DNA from: Streptococcus sciuri
GTDB taxonomy: Bacteria > Bacillota > Bacilli > Lactobacillales > Streptococcaceae
Assembly (NCBI RefSeq): GCF_024814375.1
Contig: NZ_JANUXX010000005.1
Span: 62,001-126,000, forward strand
Length of the DNA: 64,000 bases
Direction of reading: 5' to 3'
Part shown: positions 9,153 through 19,612 of the stretch, in pieces
How the letters are laid out: each line of letters starts with the position of its first letter
Numbering within the stretch: position 1 is the first letter of the stretch
Position numbers and translations under genes: made by a program
Notes under the pieces: generated by a model
Seen by the model: the letters and a program-made list of their open reading frames with translations, nothing else
What the model was told of the DNA's origin: nothing
Databases searched by the model: none

Positions 9153-12023
9153 TCAATATAAATCTGATTGTTTATAAATGTTAGTAACTTCTTCTACAGA
9201 TATTTCATTATCCTCTGATGTCAGTGAATAATTTATTTTTTTTAATAGATTTGAACAAACTACAAAATAACTCTCGCCTCTATGGCTAAATACATTTACA
9301 AAATTCTTCTCAAATCCGTTTTCAACTATAGCTCTAGTAGTATTACTTATATTCACTACCTCTCCTAGATAATTAATGGAGACTGATAAATATCCCAATC
9401 TTTTTTTAATCAATCCTCCTAATGAATCATTTCTCCTCAAAGCAATCTCATTAAAATCTATCCCCTTTGAGTATAAAGATAATATGTATTCAAATTTGTT
9501 CTTAAAATCTAAGTATTGTTGCGAGCAATTCACTTCAAAAGGTATCTTTTTATGAATATCACCTATTAAATTTAATGCATCGAAACTCTTAAACTCTCTA
9601 AAATCAAATGAAAGAGCCCCAAAAATATTCTTTATATGGTAATCCGATAACAAGCATTGACAAATGGAATACACTGTATAGAGATATTTATCTTCCTTAG
9701 AATTGTAATTATCAGCACATAGCCTAAATATTCTTATATCGCTCTTCAACAGAGACAAATCAATTGGGCTACTTTTTTTCGGAAGAATTTCTAATTCATT
9801 TAATAATAAATTACTTCTTACCATTTTGTCTTTATACTTTTCATACTCTACTAATGAACTTCTTTTAATATTGTTGTTCGCATAATAATATTTTTGAAAC
9901 ATTATTTTTTCCAATTTATTAAGTGAAGATGAATCAATTGAATGATAAGGAAAGTATAATCTCATCACTTGATGATGTGTCGAAGCTACAATAATTGGAA
10001 TGTTTACAATATCTATAGAATCTAGTATCTGTTGCAATTCTACTGGCGATGGTAAAGTCTTTAACTGCACAATTTTAGAACTCGATATATCATCACTAAT
10101 CCTAAACTCTATACTATCATCTGTTTTTTTTACTACCAGCCTAAATATATCTATTTTATTACTAATTTCCTTGATTAGTTGCTCTACTTTTCCGATTTCT
10201 GAAGTAGATGATGCTTTCAATTTTAAATCAAAATAAATAATTCGAAACTGCCTATTTTGATAAAGCCTCAATTGAGTTGGTGTGGGGCTTAATTTGAATC
10301 CATCTTCAGTAACACAGCCCATCTCTAAGTGTTTTCGAAGTATTTGATTATCTTCTCTATCTAATCCCGTATACCCCTTCTGTATATTATCATCTGCCTC
10401 ATAATTATTTATATAATTATAAATCGAATTTATACTTTTAAGCCTATGAAAGTCTGTATCCTTGATTTCTATATTAAACATTTCTTCAATCTCTAAGAAA
10501 AAACGAACCAAATCTAATGAATCTAAATCAATGATATCAGTGACCTTAAATTGCGATAAAACATCTAAAATAGACTGTTCGACAGTATCTCTTGCTACTG
10601 ATTTTTTCTGAAAATAATACTTATCCAGTAACTTGTTAATGTCAAGTTTCCTGTTTTGATTAAAATAATATTCTTCCACTTTTACGATGATTGGATTAAT
10701 ATATTTAGGTAAACGATTTTGTATTTCATTATCGATATCTGTTTTAGAAATATAGAAAATATATAATTTTTTCTGATGAAATACTATTTTTGATGAATAA
10801 ACATCTTTCAGCTGATCAACCAATGACTTAATTTCATCTAACTCTATTCTAACACCGTTTATTTGAACTTGATTATCTATCCTAGACCCAAATACTAATT
10901 GTCCTTTTCTGAAATATACATAATCACCTGTTTTATAGTACCTATCTTCCCCAACTATTACAAATTTTTCAGAATCTAGTTCAGGCTGCAATAAATAACC
11001 TGCACTTACACCTTTACCTCCAATAAATAACTCTACCTGCTCATCTTCCCCTAGTTCAACCATTGAATCAAATTGTAGATTTACACCTGGTAACGGTTGA
11101 CCAATTGGAACAACTTGATAATCTTTATTTTCAAGTTCATAGTATGTCGCATATATTGTTGTTTCCGATGGACCATATAAATTAAATACTCTACATCCTT
11201 TATCAATCACTGATCTCAACTTATTAGCTAAAGTGCTAGGAAAAATTTCCCCCGCCAGACACAGAGCGCTTAAACTTTCAAATACATCTGATCCATTGGT
11301 ATCTACTATGGTCTCTGCAAAAGAAGGAGATAGCGAAAGATGAGAAATATTATTAGTAACTAATAATTTTTTCATACTAAGGATGCTGTTAACTCCCGAT
11401 TCATAACATATCAAAGTTCCACCTGTAAAAACAGGACAAAATATTTCTGTTAGTGATACATCAAAAGTATATGGTGTAGTGAATAGGAATCGAGATTCAC
11501 TATTAAAGTTAACAATTTTATAAAATTCTTGTAATAGCCAACAAATATTTTCGCTTGTTAAAAATACTTTTTTAGGAATACCAGTCGTCCCTGATGTACA
11601 TATGATATATGAGATTTTATTTTCTATTATTTTTTTTATTTGTTGATATTCTCTATACTCATCATATTGTGGTATCTCCAAAACATTTATATTCAAACTC
11701 ACATCAGTAGCTTCATCACAAATAATAGTGTCAAATTCAACATCTTTAACACGTTCCAAAGATTTACCAATCTCTAAACTATTAGTAATAGGTAAAGGAA
11801 TCTTACCTGCTTTCATGATACCTAATACCACGGGTAGAACATATTCCGATCTAATTAAATAAAATGGAATAATCTCACTTTGACTAGCAATTAATAATTT
11901 ACTTGCAAAATAATTTGACATTAGTTCAATATCACGAAACGAATAATTTCGATATTTTGTGATTATTATTTCTTTTTCAGGAAACTCCATCAATTTTTCA
12001 TTAAATTTTGTTAGTATAGACAT
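9153..12023 (-). CDS. NRPS-like protein: adenylation - carrier - condensation-like (956 aa)
   Basis: Single-module nonribosomal peptide synthetase-like enzyme. The adenylation domain (about 1-470) shows A3 TSGTTGIPKK near 142, A5 LYGPSETTIYAT near 282, A7 YYKTGD near 362, A8 DNQVQINGVRIELDE near 380 and A10 NRKLDINKL near 459. The carrier domain has the phosphopantetheine site DLDSLDL (Ser about 500). The last 350 residues look like a divergent condensation domain, but where HHxxxDG is expected there is only YHSIDSS (about 692). There is no thioesterase or reductase. It follows shp by 52 nt and has a GGGAG site. Substrate not predicted. Confidence 0.8.
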   Translation of the reverse strand: MSILTKFNEKLMEFPEKEIIITKYRNYSFRDIELMSNYFASKLLIASQSEIIPFYLIRSEYVLPVVLGIMKAGKIPLPITNSLEIGKSLERVKDVEFDTIICDEATDVSLNINVLEIPQYDEYREYQQIKKIIENKISYIICTSGTTGIPKKVFLTSENICWLLQEFYKIVNFNSESRFLFTTPYTFDVSLTEIFCPVFTGGTLICYESGVNSILSMKKLLVTNNISHLSLSPSFAETIVDTNGSDVFESLSALCLAGEIFPSTLANKLRSVIDKGCRVFNLYGPSETTIYATYYELENKDYQVVPIGQPLPGVNLQFDSMVELGEDEQVELFIGGKGVSAGYLLQPELDSEKFVIVGEDRYYKTGDYVYFRKGQLVFGSRIDNQVQINGVRIELDEIKSLVDQLKDVYSSKIVFHQKKLYIFYISKTDIDNEIQNRLPKYINPIIVKVEEYYFNQNRKLDINKLLDKYYFQKKSVARDTVEQSILDVLSQFKVTDIIDLDSLDLVRFFLEIEEMFNIEIKDTDFHRLKSINSIYNYINNYEADDNIQKGYTGLDREDNQILRKHLEMGCVTEDGFKLSPTPTQLRLYQNRQFRIIYFDLKLKASSTSEIGKVEQLIKEISNKIDIFRLVVKKTDDSIEFRISDDISSSKIVQLKTLPSPVELQQILDSIDIVNIPIIVASTHHQVMRLYFPYHSIDSSSLNKLEKIMFQKYYYANNNIKRSSLVEYEKYKDKMVRSNLLLNELEILPKKSSPIDLSLLKSDIRIFRLCADNYNSKEDKYLYTVYSICQCLLSDYHIKNIFGALSFDFREFKSFDALNLIGDIHKKIPFEVNCSQQYLDFKNKFEYILSLYSKGIDFNEIALRRNDSLGGLIKKRLGYLSVSINYLGEVVNISNTTRAIVENGFEKNFVNVFSHRGESYFVVCSNLLKKINYSLTSEDNEISVEEVTNIYKQSDLY

Positions 12024-12075
12024 ATATAAATCTCCCTATAGTAATTTTCAAGTAAAGTAAGTCATTTAACCAATT

Positions 12076-12144
12076 TTAACCAATAATAATGATAATGTCC
12101 ATCACCGGTATCAAAATTGGGAAAAATTTTGAAATTTTCTTCAT
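12076..12144 (-). CDS. shp: SHP-type quorum-sensing pheromone precursor (22 aa)
   Basis: A 22-codon ORF that is easily missed. The precursor starts MKKISKFFP and ends MDIIIIIG: a basic N-terminus, a hydrophobic middle, and an Asp-initiated isoleucine-rich C-terminus. This closely matches known streptococcal short hydrophobic peptides, whose mature pheromones are C-terminal forms such as DIIIIVGG and DILIIVGG; here the predicted mature peptide is DIIIIIG. AAAGGAAG lies 7 nt upstream and an extended -10 precedes it. It is divergent from rgg, as in other Rgg/SHP pairs, and is the first gene of the NRPS-like operon. Expected path: export and trimming, reimport by Opp/Ami, binding to Rgg. Confidence 0.85.
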   Translation of the reverse strand: MKKISKFFPILIPVMDIIIIIG

Positions 12145-12171
12145 ATTTAGACTTCCTTTCAATTTTTATTT

Positions 12172-12200
12172 ATTATACAATAAATAAAACTAAGTCATTT
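12172..12200 (-). promoter_or_regulatory. Promoter of shp-NRPS operon; candidate Rgg operator region
   Basis: On - TATAAT at 12172-12177 is preceded by a TG (extended -10) and has no good -35 (AAATGA), as expected for an activator-dependent promoter. Just upstream, spanning the rgg start, lies a repeated TTTCCCA-like element (TGGGAAAA twice on + at 12207-12222), a candidate Rgg-binding site. Assignment is by position only. Confidence 0.55.
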
Positions 12201-12225
12201 TTTTGTTGGGAAAATGGGAAAAATT

Positions 12226-13077
12226 ATGAAATCAAAACTTGGCATCACACTTAGAAAAGTTCGTAAAGGGAAAAAAATTAGTCTATGCTCTGTTGCTGAT
12301 GAGCATCTTTCAAAATCACAAATCTCTCGTTTTGAGCGTGGAGAATCAGAAATATCTTGTACTCGACTAATCAATATTTTAGACAAACTATACATCACTT
12401 TGGATGAGTTTCTTATTTTACATGATGAAGACTATACCAATTCCGAAACATTTGCTAACCTGGTACAGTACATTCGTAAACAGTACTCAGCACAAAATAT
12501 CAATAATATAGCATGTCTGCTTTCCGATACTTCAATTTACACTCTCAATTCGTTTGAGAAAACAATGGTAAAATCCATTTTACACACAATGGATTCGAAC
12601 CTCATTCCATCAGATGAAGAGTTACTTCAACTGACAGACTATCTTTTCAAAGTCGAAAAATGGGGCTACTATGAAATCATTTTATTAGGTAACTGTGTAC
12701 GCACAATTAACTACAACTCCTACTTCTTATTAACCAAAGAAATGTTAAACAATTACATCTACTCTTCATTGAATAAAACCAATAAGCAACTTGTCACTCA
12801 GCTTGCTATAAATTGTTTCATTCTTAGCATCGATAAGGAAGAGTTTTCTAATTGCTCCTATTTAATTGATGAGATAAAGGATTTGTTAGATAATGAATTA
12901 AACTTTTATGAGCAGACAATCTTTCTCTACACTACTGGTTACTATGAATTTAAGTGCCAATCAGGTACTGGAATTGAAAAGATGAAACAAGCCATACAAG
13001 TGCTTGATATTTTAGGAGAAGACAGGTTAAAACTGCACTATACTGACCATTTTAATAAACTAGTCAACAAAGAATAA
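12226..13077 (+). CDS. rgg: Rgg/GadR/MutR family transcriptional regulator (283 aa)
   Basis: Cytoplasmic peptide-responsive regulator. The N-terminal XRE helix-turn-helix (about 5-62: [12 protein letters not shown]...[13 protein letters not shown]) is followed by a helical TPR-like peptide-binding region of about 220 residues, the standard Rgg architecture and length. An upstream ATG (12214) is in frame but has no room for a ribosome-binding site; ATG 12226 has GGGA 7 nt before it. It is divergent from shp with overlapping control regions, so it probably controls the shp-NRPS operon as a pheromone receptor. Whether it activates or represses is not visible. Confidence 0.9.
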   Translation: MKSKLGITLRKVRKGKKISLCSVADEHLSKSQISRFERGESEISCTRLINILDKLYITLDEFLILHDEDYTNSETFANLVQYIRKQYSAQNINNIACLLSDTSIYTLNSFEKTMVKSILHTMDSNLIPSDEELLQLTDYLFKVEKWGYYEIILLGNCVRTINYNSYFLLTKEMLNNYIYSSLNKTNKQLVTQLAINCFILSIDKEEFSNCSYLIDEIKDLLDNELNFYEQTIFLYTTGYYEFKCQSGTGIEKMKQAIQVLDILGEDRLKLHYTDHFNKLVNKE

Positions 13078-13299
13078 GTGAAATCATTCTCTACCTTTTA
13101 ACATTTTACCAGTCAAGGGTCACTCAATAAAAAATCAGCTACTCTTATCACTTTTCTCTTTTACCTATAGATAGCTAAAAAGCATTGGAAACAGCTTATA
13201 TCAAAGCTTTCTTTGTACTCTATTCTTTTAATATTTTTCAACAATAATCAGCTTACTGAAGCCTTCAAACGTCTTTTTCCATCCTGACTATGTCGGTGC

Positions 13300-13334
13300 A
13301 AAAAAGGAATTTCTCATCAAGAAATTCCTTTTTT
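13300..13334. terminator. Bidirectional terminator between rgg and the PTS operon
   Basis: Perfect 14-bp inverted repeat (13300-13313 / 13321-13334) with loop TCATCAA; A- and T-runs make it work both ways between two convergent transcripts. The 220 bases between the rgg stop and this hairpin show no gene. Confidence 0.85.
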
Positions 13335-13373
13335 ATCTGATAAATTGAGAGTGACACTTCATTTTTCCTTGTC

Positions 13374-14726
13374 TTATTTGGCAATCTCTTCCTCATCGAG
13401 TAGTTGTTTATCATAACGATAGAGAAACGGACAATAAACTAAGAATGCTGCTACCGCACAGATAATCGCTAGTGGAATCGCTTTGACATCTGCGGTACCA
13501 AGAAATGCACCGATACCCACTGGTGTAGGCCACGGAACTTGAGCAACTATTGCATGAATGAGATTTAATTTCATTGCAAAATAATAAATCGTCATTGAAA
13601 CAATCGGAGCACAAATGAAAGGGATGGCAAGTGCTGGATTATAAATAATTGGCAAACCAAAGATGAGTGGTTCATTGATATTGAAAATACCTGGCACAAC
13701 AGATGCTTTTCCGATGGCACTTAACTGTTGAGAGCGAGCGCAAAATGCACACCAAATACATAAACCAAGTGTAGCGCCTGACCCACCTGCAATAACAAAC
13801 ATGTTTGAAAATTCACCAGCTACAATATAGTGTGTGCCTTGGGTTGCATTAGCTGTCACATTAGAGATAGCAATCGGATTGACAAAAGCAAAGATAATAT
13901 TCGCACCATGAATACCGACAATCCAAAGAGCTTGTGTCAACAGATAAATAATGACAAGCCCAATCCAAGTATTAGTCAAATGACCGACAAATGAAAACGG
14001 AATAGAGATAACTTCGTATATATCTGTTCCTAGAGCTATCAAAATACCATTAATCAAAATAACGACAAAGGCTACCACAAATCCTGGGATAAAGGCGGTA
14101 AATCCACGAGAAACACCCTCTGGAACAGAGTCTGGCATTTTTATAACCCATTTATGTTTCACACACATACGGTAAAGTAGAACGGTAATAACCGCCATTA
14201 CAATAGCTGTGAAAACACCACTGGTTCCAAAACGGGTTACACCGCTAGCCATCGACCAACCATCTACCACAATACTTCCTTTCTTCAGACTAGTCACTGC
14301 AGACATCACACCACTATCAAACACAATTTGTGGAACGGTCATGATAAAAGCAAACAAGGCAAGTAAGGCGCCATTAAGAGGATTCAAATCCAAATCTTCC
14401 TCTTCTGCGTAAATTTTTGTCAATTCATAAGCCATTGACAAAACAAAATACAATGATAATGAACCCATCGTTGCGTAATAAGCAACCATATATAAACTCG
14501 TAAATTTATCAAATGAAGCGGAAAAAATATCGGCAACTATTGGCCAAAATGAGAAAGCCTGTGGCAAAATACTAAACACCAGAAACATTGATCCGACAAT
14601 CGTAAATGGAACTGCTGTCATACCTGCAGCTGTGATAGCACGCACAACCTTATACTGTGCAATAACGCCCATTGGTCCCATGAGATATTTATCTAAAAGA
14701 CCAAAGAAACCTTTTTGTTCGTCCAT
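13374..14726 (-). CDS. PTS cellobiose/lactose-family EIIC permease (450 aa)
   Basis: Membrane component of a sugar phosphotransferase system (Lac family, CelB-like), with about ten hydrophobic segments. The segments IVGIHGANI (about 272-280) and NINEPLIFGLPIIYNP (about 347-362) are typical EIIC substrate-site motifs. It is the last gene of the operon 6-phospho-beta-glucosidase / EIIB / regulator / EIIA / membrane protein / EIIC. Likely sugars are cellobiose or other beta-glucosides, inferred from the GH1 enzyme. Confidence 0.92.
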   Translation of the reverse strand: MDEQKGFFGLLDKYLMGPMGVIAQYKVVRAITAAGMTAVPFTIVGSMFLVFSILPQAFSFWPIVADIFSASFDKFTSLYMVAYYATMGSLSLYFVLSMAYELTKIYAEEEDLDLNPLNGALLALFAFIMTVPQIVFDSGVMSAVTSLKKGSIVVDGWSMASGVTRFGTSGVFTAIVMAVITVLLYRMCVKHKWVIKMPDSVPEGVSRGFTAFIPGFVVAFVVILINGILIALGTDIYEVISIPFSFVGHLTNTWIGLVIIYLLTQALWIVGIHGANIIFAFVNPIAISNVTANATQGTHYIVAGEFSNMFVIAGGSGATLGLCIWCAFCARSQQLSAIGKASVVPGIFNINEPLIFGLPIIYNPALAIPFICAPIVSMTIYYFAMKLNLIHAIVAQVPWPTPVGIGAFLGTADVKAIPLAIICAVAAFLVYCPFLYRYDKQLLDEEEIAK

Positions 14727-14744
14727 AAGAACGCCTCCTAAACA

Positions 14745-15281
14745 TTAGTGATAAGAGTTTTCAATCGCTTGAAAACGTCTATAATATCTATCTTTATTCT
14801 CTGAAATCTCTTGTATTCTTTTGAGATTGTATAAAACAAGTAATATACCCAAGATTAAGAGCATAGCTATAAAGAGATGACTAGATAGGTTGTCAGCAAA
14901 AATAGGAAAAATCTTAGAAAACTGATTCGTCATAACAGTCAATGCTAGTAGCAATATTTGAGTTGCCCCTTGGCAATAAAACGTTTGCTTCGTTCTTTTG
15001 AGATAAATCTGCTGCGTTCCATACATCCTAAACTGCTCTGCATAAGACCAAGCAATCAAAACTAGTAGGAGACTTGGGAGAATTATATATAAACCCATCT
15101 GTGCCCATAAGATGATACCCCAATAGATATTGGAAAAGAAAAATAAAGCCAAAGAATATCTAAACAACATATAACGATTAAAATAAGAATTCTTCAAAAT
15201 CATCTCTTTTTTTAGCACTTCTCTTGACTGTGGAAAATGTGTTTTTCTCATCTTTTTCTTATTCATCAGGTACCCTTTCAT
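14745..15281 (-). CDS. Small polytopic membrane protein of the PTS operon (178 aa)
   Basis: A basic N-terminus followed by four hydrophobic segments in two pairs (about 43-62, 64-80, 105-120, 130-150). I recognise no family; similar uncharacterised membrane proteins occur in streptococcal cellobiose PTS operons. The start overlaps the EIIA stop (TAATG at 15279-15283); an internal ATG five codons later has a better-placed AAAGGG, so the start may be there. Confidence 0.65.
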   Translation of the reverse strand: MKGYLMNKKKMRKTHFPQSREVLKKEMILKNSYFNRYMLFRYSLALFFFSNIYWGIILWAQMGLYIILPSLLLVLIAWSYAEQFRMYGTQQIYLKRTKQTFYCQGATQILLLALTVMTNQFSKIFPIFADNLSSHLFIAMLLILGILLVLYNLKRIQEISENKDRYYRRFQAIENSYH

Positions 15282-15595
15282 TAGCCTACTTTTTGATACA
15301 ATTCTAGCATTTCTAGCGCCACTTCTCTGAGAGTCATCGTCGTCATAAGGTGATCTTGAGCATGTACCATGATAATTTCAACGTTGATTTCTGTACCACA
15401 AGCATACTCCTGCAAAAGATTGGTTTGTGCTTGATGTGCTTTTAGTAGCTCTTCGTTTGAATCCTTTAATTTTTTCTTGGCTAAATCATAGTTTCCCTCA
15501 CGCATAGCTTCAAAAGCTTCGTGAACAATACTTCTGGCATTTCCTGAGTTTAAAATAATCTCAAAAGCCGCTATTTGCAACTCTTCTGTAGTCAT
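15281..15595 (-). CDS. PTS lactose/cellobiose EIIA (104 aa)
   Basis: Cytoplasmic phosphocarrier. The conserved VHAQDHLM motif near residue 78 contains the phosphorylated histidine, and length and helical character match the LacF/CelC family. The start overlaps the regulator stop (TAATG), so the genes are translationally coupled. Confidence 0.93.
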   Translation of the reverse strand: MTTEELQIAAFEIILNSGNARSIVHEAFEAMREGNYDLAKKKLKDSNEELLKAHQAQTNLLQEYACGTEINVEIIMVHAQDHLMTTMTLREVALEMLELYQKVG

Positions 15596-17595
15596 TAATG
15601 CAGTTTCCTTTCTTTTATTTTCAAAAATAATGTCTTAAATTGCTGAAACGTCTGACTCTCCAAAAGCTGCTTTTGGATATCTGGTCGATCAACCAAATCG
15701 ACGATACAAGAAGCAAGCTCAGGCAAACCATCATTATCATAGATAGACATAGAGGGTAAAAAGACAAACTGGATATGAGGATAATCGTCATTCCATTTCA
15801 AGCCTTCTTTAATGATAGCCACACCAATATGGTGTTGATTAGCTACCGCTTTGATGGGATGAGGGACAGCGATACTATCACTAAAAATAACAGAACTCAT
15901 TGATTCACGCTGTGAAAGCATCTTTTTCATTCTATCAATAAATTGCTCTCCTTCGCCTTTTCCCATCTTCTCTAACAAATATTCAATAACGGTGTCTTTG
16001 TCTGCTTTGTCCAAACATAAAAAATAATTTTCTGAAAAATAAGCGTCAAAATGACTTTCGATATCATCTATGATTTTCTTGTCAGCATTTTCCAACGTGT
16101 CTTCCTTAGATTTTTCCAGATAGGCTATCTTATGACGCACTGCCTGAACTTCTTCCTCTTTAAAAAAGACAGACACTGTAAAGATCGGAATGTTAAAGAT
16201 TAAACGAGATAAATCAATCGATGATATGATAAAGTCGATTCCGTGAAGTTTTTCATCCGTCATCTCATAATAGCCAATCACATCCACAATATGAACAAGA
16301 TTACCTAATTCATTGCTAATGCGACTTTTTAACATCTGTGCACTACCATAGCCAGTTGCACAAATCACTAGAATATTGAATTTGCTTTTTCTCTTTTTTC
16401 TTTCCTTTGCTGCCATGAAATGAAGAGCAATATAAGCTATTTCATTGTCTGATAGAGTGAAAGTATTAAATGTTGGCATGGTATCAAGTGTGCGACGACC
16501 TAGATAAAACATATGGGGATACTTCATTTGAATTTCACTACTTAGAGGATTTTCTAAAACAACTTGATTTTTGAGTCTAATCAATAAAGTAGCAAGATGC
16601 GCTACCAATCCCTCAATCAACTGAAAGTCTGTTTCTATCTCATCACCTATTTGATGCAGTGCTTGTAATAATTCTTGACGAATCTTATCAGATGAGCTAT
16701 TTAAGTGACCATGTGGATTGCTGTAACTTTTAGAGACCAAATGAAGAGTGATGTAGTCTACTTCTTCTGGCGGAAATGTTATCTGAGTGACTGCTGAGAT
16801 ACGATTTAGGATGCAAGTAGCCACCTCACTCTCAGGTAAGTGACTCAACTGAGCTGATTCATCAATCTGCATGATGTAAAAACCTTCTGTCACACGGCGA
16901 ATGGCTAGAGCAATATGAATAATCAAATTTTGAATCGCAAAATCAGACAATTTCAGATGCGCTTCACGGCATTCATCCAAAATAATAATCGTCAACTCTT
17001 CAAACGAAATAACTTGATTGAACAAACGATTACCGACATAAGAATGCATAGTGTGAATAAAGCCAGAGTCGATAAAATGATCAATGATAAATCGTCTTTT
17101 ATCTCGTTCTTGACCGATTACAAATACCCCTTTGTTCGCTTTACTTTCAATCTTTAGATGGTAAGCAGCTAATTTATGCCTTATTTTCTTAAAATCTGCC
17201 GATAAAGTGGAACGACTGACATACAGTTCATTTACCAAGTCATCAAAATAAATCTCACCTTGTTCAAAAAGTAGTTTATTTAATAGGTAATTATAACGGT
17301 CATTGATGTCAACAGATTCGCTATAATAGACACCAGATTCAGTGATGTGATTTTCCTCCAAGAGTCTAGCATAGGCTACCTCGTTATCAATCACTAACTG
17401 ATAACCAACTCCTGATTTTGATAAGATATTCACACCATTGTACGCAGTCTTTAGTTCGTCTACAATAGCTTTATAATACGTTCGTATCGTTCTATCAGAG
17501 CAGTCAAGGTAAGCAGCTAATTCCTTGCTAGTCACAAAATGGCTTTTGTTCTCCACTAAAAATTGGAGCATTCGTAGTTCTTTCGGATGTAACAC
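15595..17595 (-). CDS. PRD-containing PTS-regulated transcriptional activator (666 aa)
   Basis: Regulator of the MtlR/LicR type. Domains in order: helix-turn-helix with Mga-like DNA-binding region (1-150; YLDCSDRTIRTY), two PRD domains with conserved histidines (about 185-395), an EIIB-like domain (about 410-495; ICATGYGSAQML), and a C-terminal EIIA-like domain (about 520-660) with phosphorylatable His in VPHPIK near 578. It senses PTS flux through phosphorylation and probably activates the surrounding operon. It lies inside the operon between EIIB and EIIA. Confidence 0.9.
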   Translation of the reverse strand: MLHPKELRMLQFLVENKSHFVTSKELAAYLDCSDRTIRTYYKAIVDELKTAYNGVNILSKSGVGYQLVIDNEVAYARLLEENHITESGVYYSESVDINDRYNYLLNKLLFEQGEIYFDDLVNELYVSRSTLSADFKKIRHKLAAYHLKIESKANKGVFVIGQERDKRRFIIDHFIDSGFIHTMHSYVGNRLFNQVISFEELTIIILDECREAHLKLSDFAIQNLIIHIALAIRRVTEGFYIMQIDESAQLSHLPESEVATCILNRISAVTQITFPPEEVDYITLHLVSKSYSNPHGHLNSSSDKIRQELLQALHQIGDEIETDFQLIEGLVAHLATLLIRLKNQVVLENPLSSEIQMKYPHMFYLGRRTLDTMPTFNTFTLSDNEIAYIALHFMAAKERKKRKSKFNILVICATGYGSAQMLKSRISNELGNLVHIVDVIGYYEMTDEKLHGIDFIISSIDLSRLIFNIPIFTVSVFFKEEEVQAVRHKIAYLEKSKEDTLENADKKIIDDIESHFDAYFSENYFLCLDKADKDTVIEYLLEKMGKGEGEQFIDRMKKMLSQRESMSSVIFSDSIAVPHPIKAVANQHHIGVAIIKEGLKWNDDYPHIQFVFLPSMSIYDNDGLPELASCIVDLVDRPDIQKQLLESQTFQQFKTLFLKIKERKLH

Positions 17596-17640
17596 ATTAA
17601 CCTCCTGTTAAAATGGCAATGATCGAAACAAGCAAAAAAC

Positions 17641-17955
17641 CTAGATATTATCCTTGACTAATTTAGCCATTTTTTCAATGCCCATAGGGATTGGAACATA
17701 AGCTTGTGGTGGAATTTGAACAATTGGTTTACCTTTCTTAGCCGCTGCATCCGCCAATTGTTTAAAATTCATTTTGGTTTGTGGACTAACAAGATAAAGG
17801 TCATATTTATCCGCTTCAATACGCTTTTGACCTTCTGGAACACCCACGGCATCCATTTCAATCGTTTCTCCTTGTTCTTGAAGTAGGAGAGCTGTTTTCT
17901 TAGCAATCATTGAAGAGGACATACCACCTGCACAGATAATCAACGCCTTTGCCAT
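17641..17955 (-). CDS. PTS cellobiose-family EIIB (104 aa)
   Basis: Cytoplasmic phosphocarrier with the active-site Cys at position 8 in ICAGGMSSS and the family-typical middle VGVPEGQ and SPQTKMNF. AAGGAG lies a short distance before ATG 17955. It accepts phosphate from EIIA and phosphorylates the incoming beta-glucoside. Confidence 0.9.
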   Translation of the reverse strand: MAKALIICAGGMSSSMIAKKTALLLQEQGETIEMDAVGVPEGQKRIEADKYDLYLVSPQTKMNFKQLADAAAKKGKPIVQIPPQAYVPIPMGIEKMAKLVKDNI

Positions 17956-17975
17956 AATTTTTTACTCCTTTTTGT

Positions 17976-17999
17976 AAACTTGTAATACCTTACAAGTTT
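17976..17999 (-). promoter_or_regulatory. Perfect hairpin between bglA and EIIB
   Basis: A 10-bp perfect inverted repeat (17976-17985 / 17990-17999, 4-nt loop) directly before the EIIB ribosome-binding site. It has no U-run, so it is not a classical terminator; a processing or stabilising element, or a regulator operator, is possible. A second small inverted repeat (TTCCGC/GCGGAA) lies near 18040-18060. Confidence 0.4.
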
Positions 18000-18072
18000 A
18001 TAGTAATATAAAACGCTCTCAATGTGAATCGTTCTTTCTTCCGCTTTAATGCGGAAATCTTTTTCTTGCACC

Positions 18073-19515
<1,443 letters not shown>

Positions 19516-19538
19516 CTATTTCTTTTTTCTTTCATTGT

Positions 19539-19553
19539 AGCAAGCGTTTTCAT
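19539..19553 (-). promoter_or_regulatory. Catabolite-responsive element (cre) of the beta-glucoside operon
   Basis: On - the 15-mer ATGAAAACGCTTGCT fits the CcpA consensus WTGNAANCGNWNNCW at every fixed position. It lies 36 nt before bglA, overlapping or just downstream of the promoter, which predicts glucose repression by CcpA. Confidence 0.7.
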
Positions 19554-19565
19554 TTTTGAACATAT

Positions 19566-19597
19566 AAAAAATTTCCTCAATAGTTAGGAAATTTTTT
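19566..19597 (-). terminator. Terminator after smc
   Basis: A 12-bp perfect inverted repeat (19566-19577 / 19586-19597) with 8-nt loop, ending in T-runs. It separates the rnc-smc transcript from the downstream PTS operon. Confidence 0.8.
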
Positions 19598-19612
19598 ACC
19601 TCTCAATTGTAT

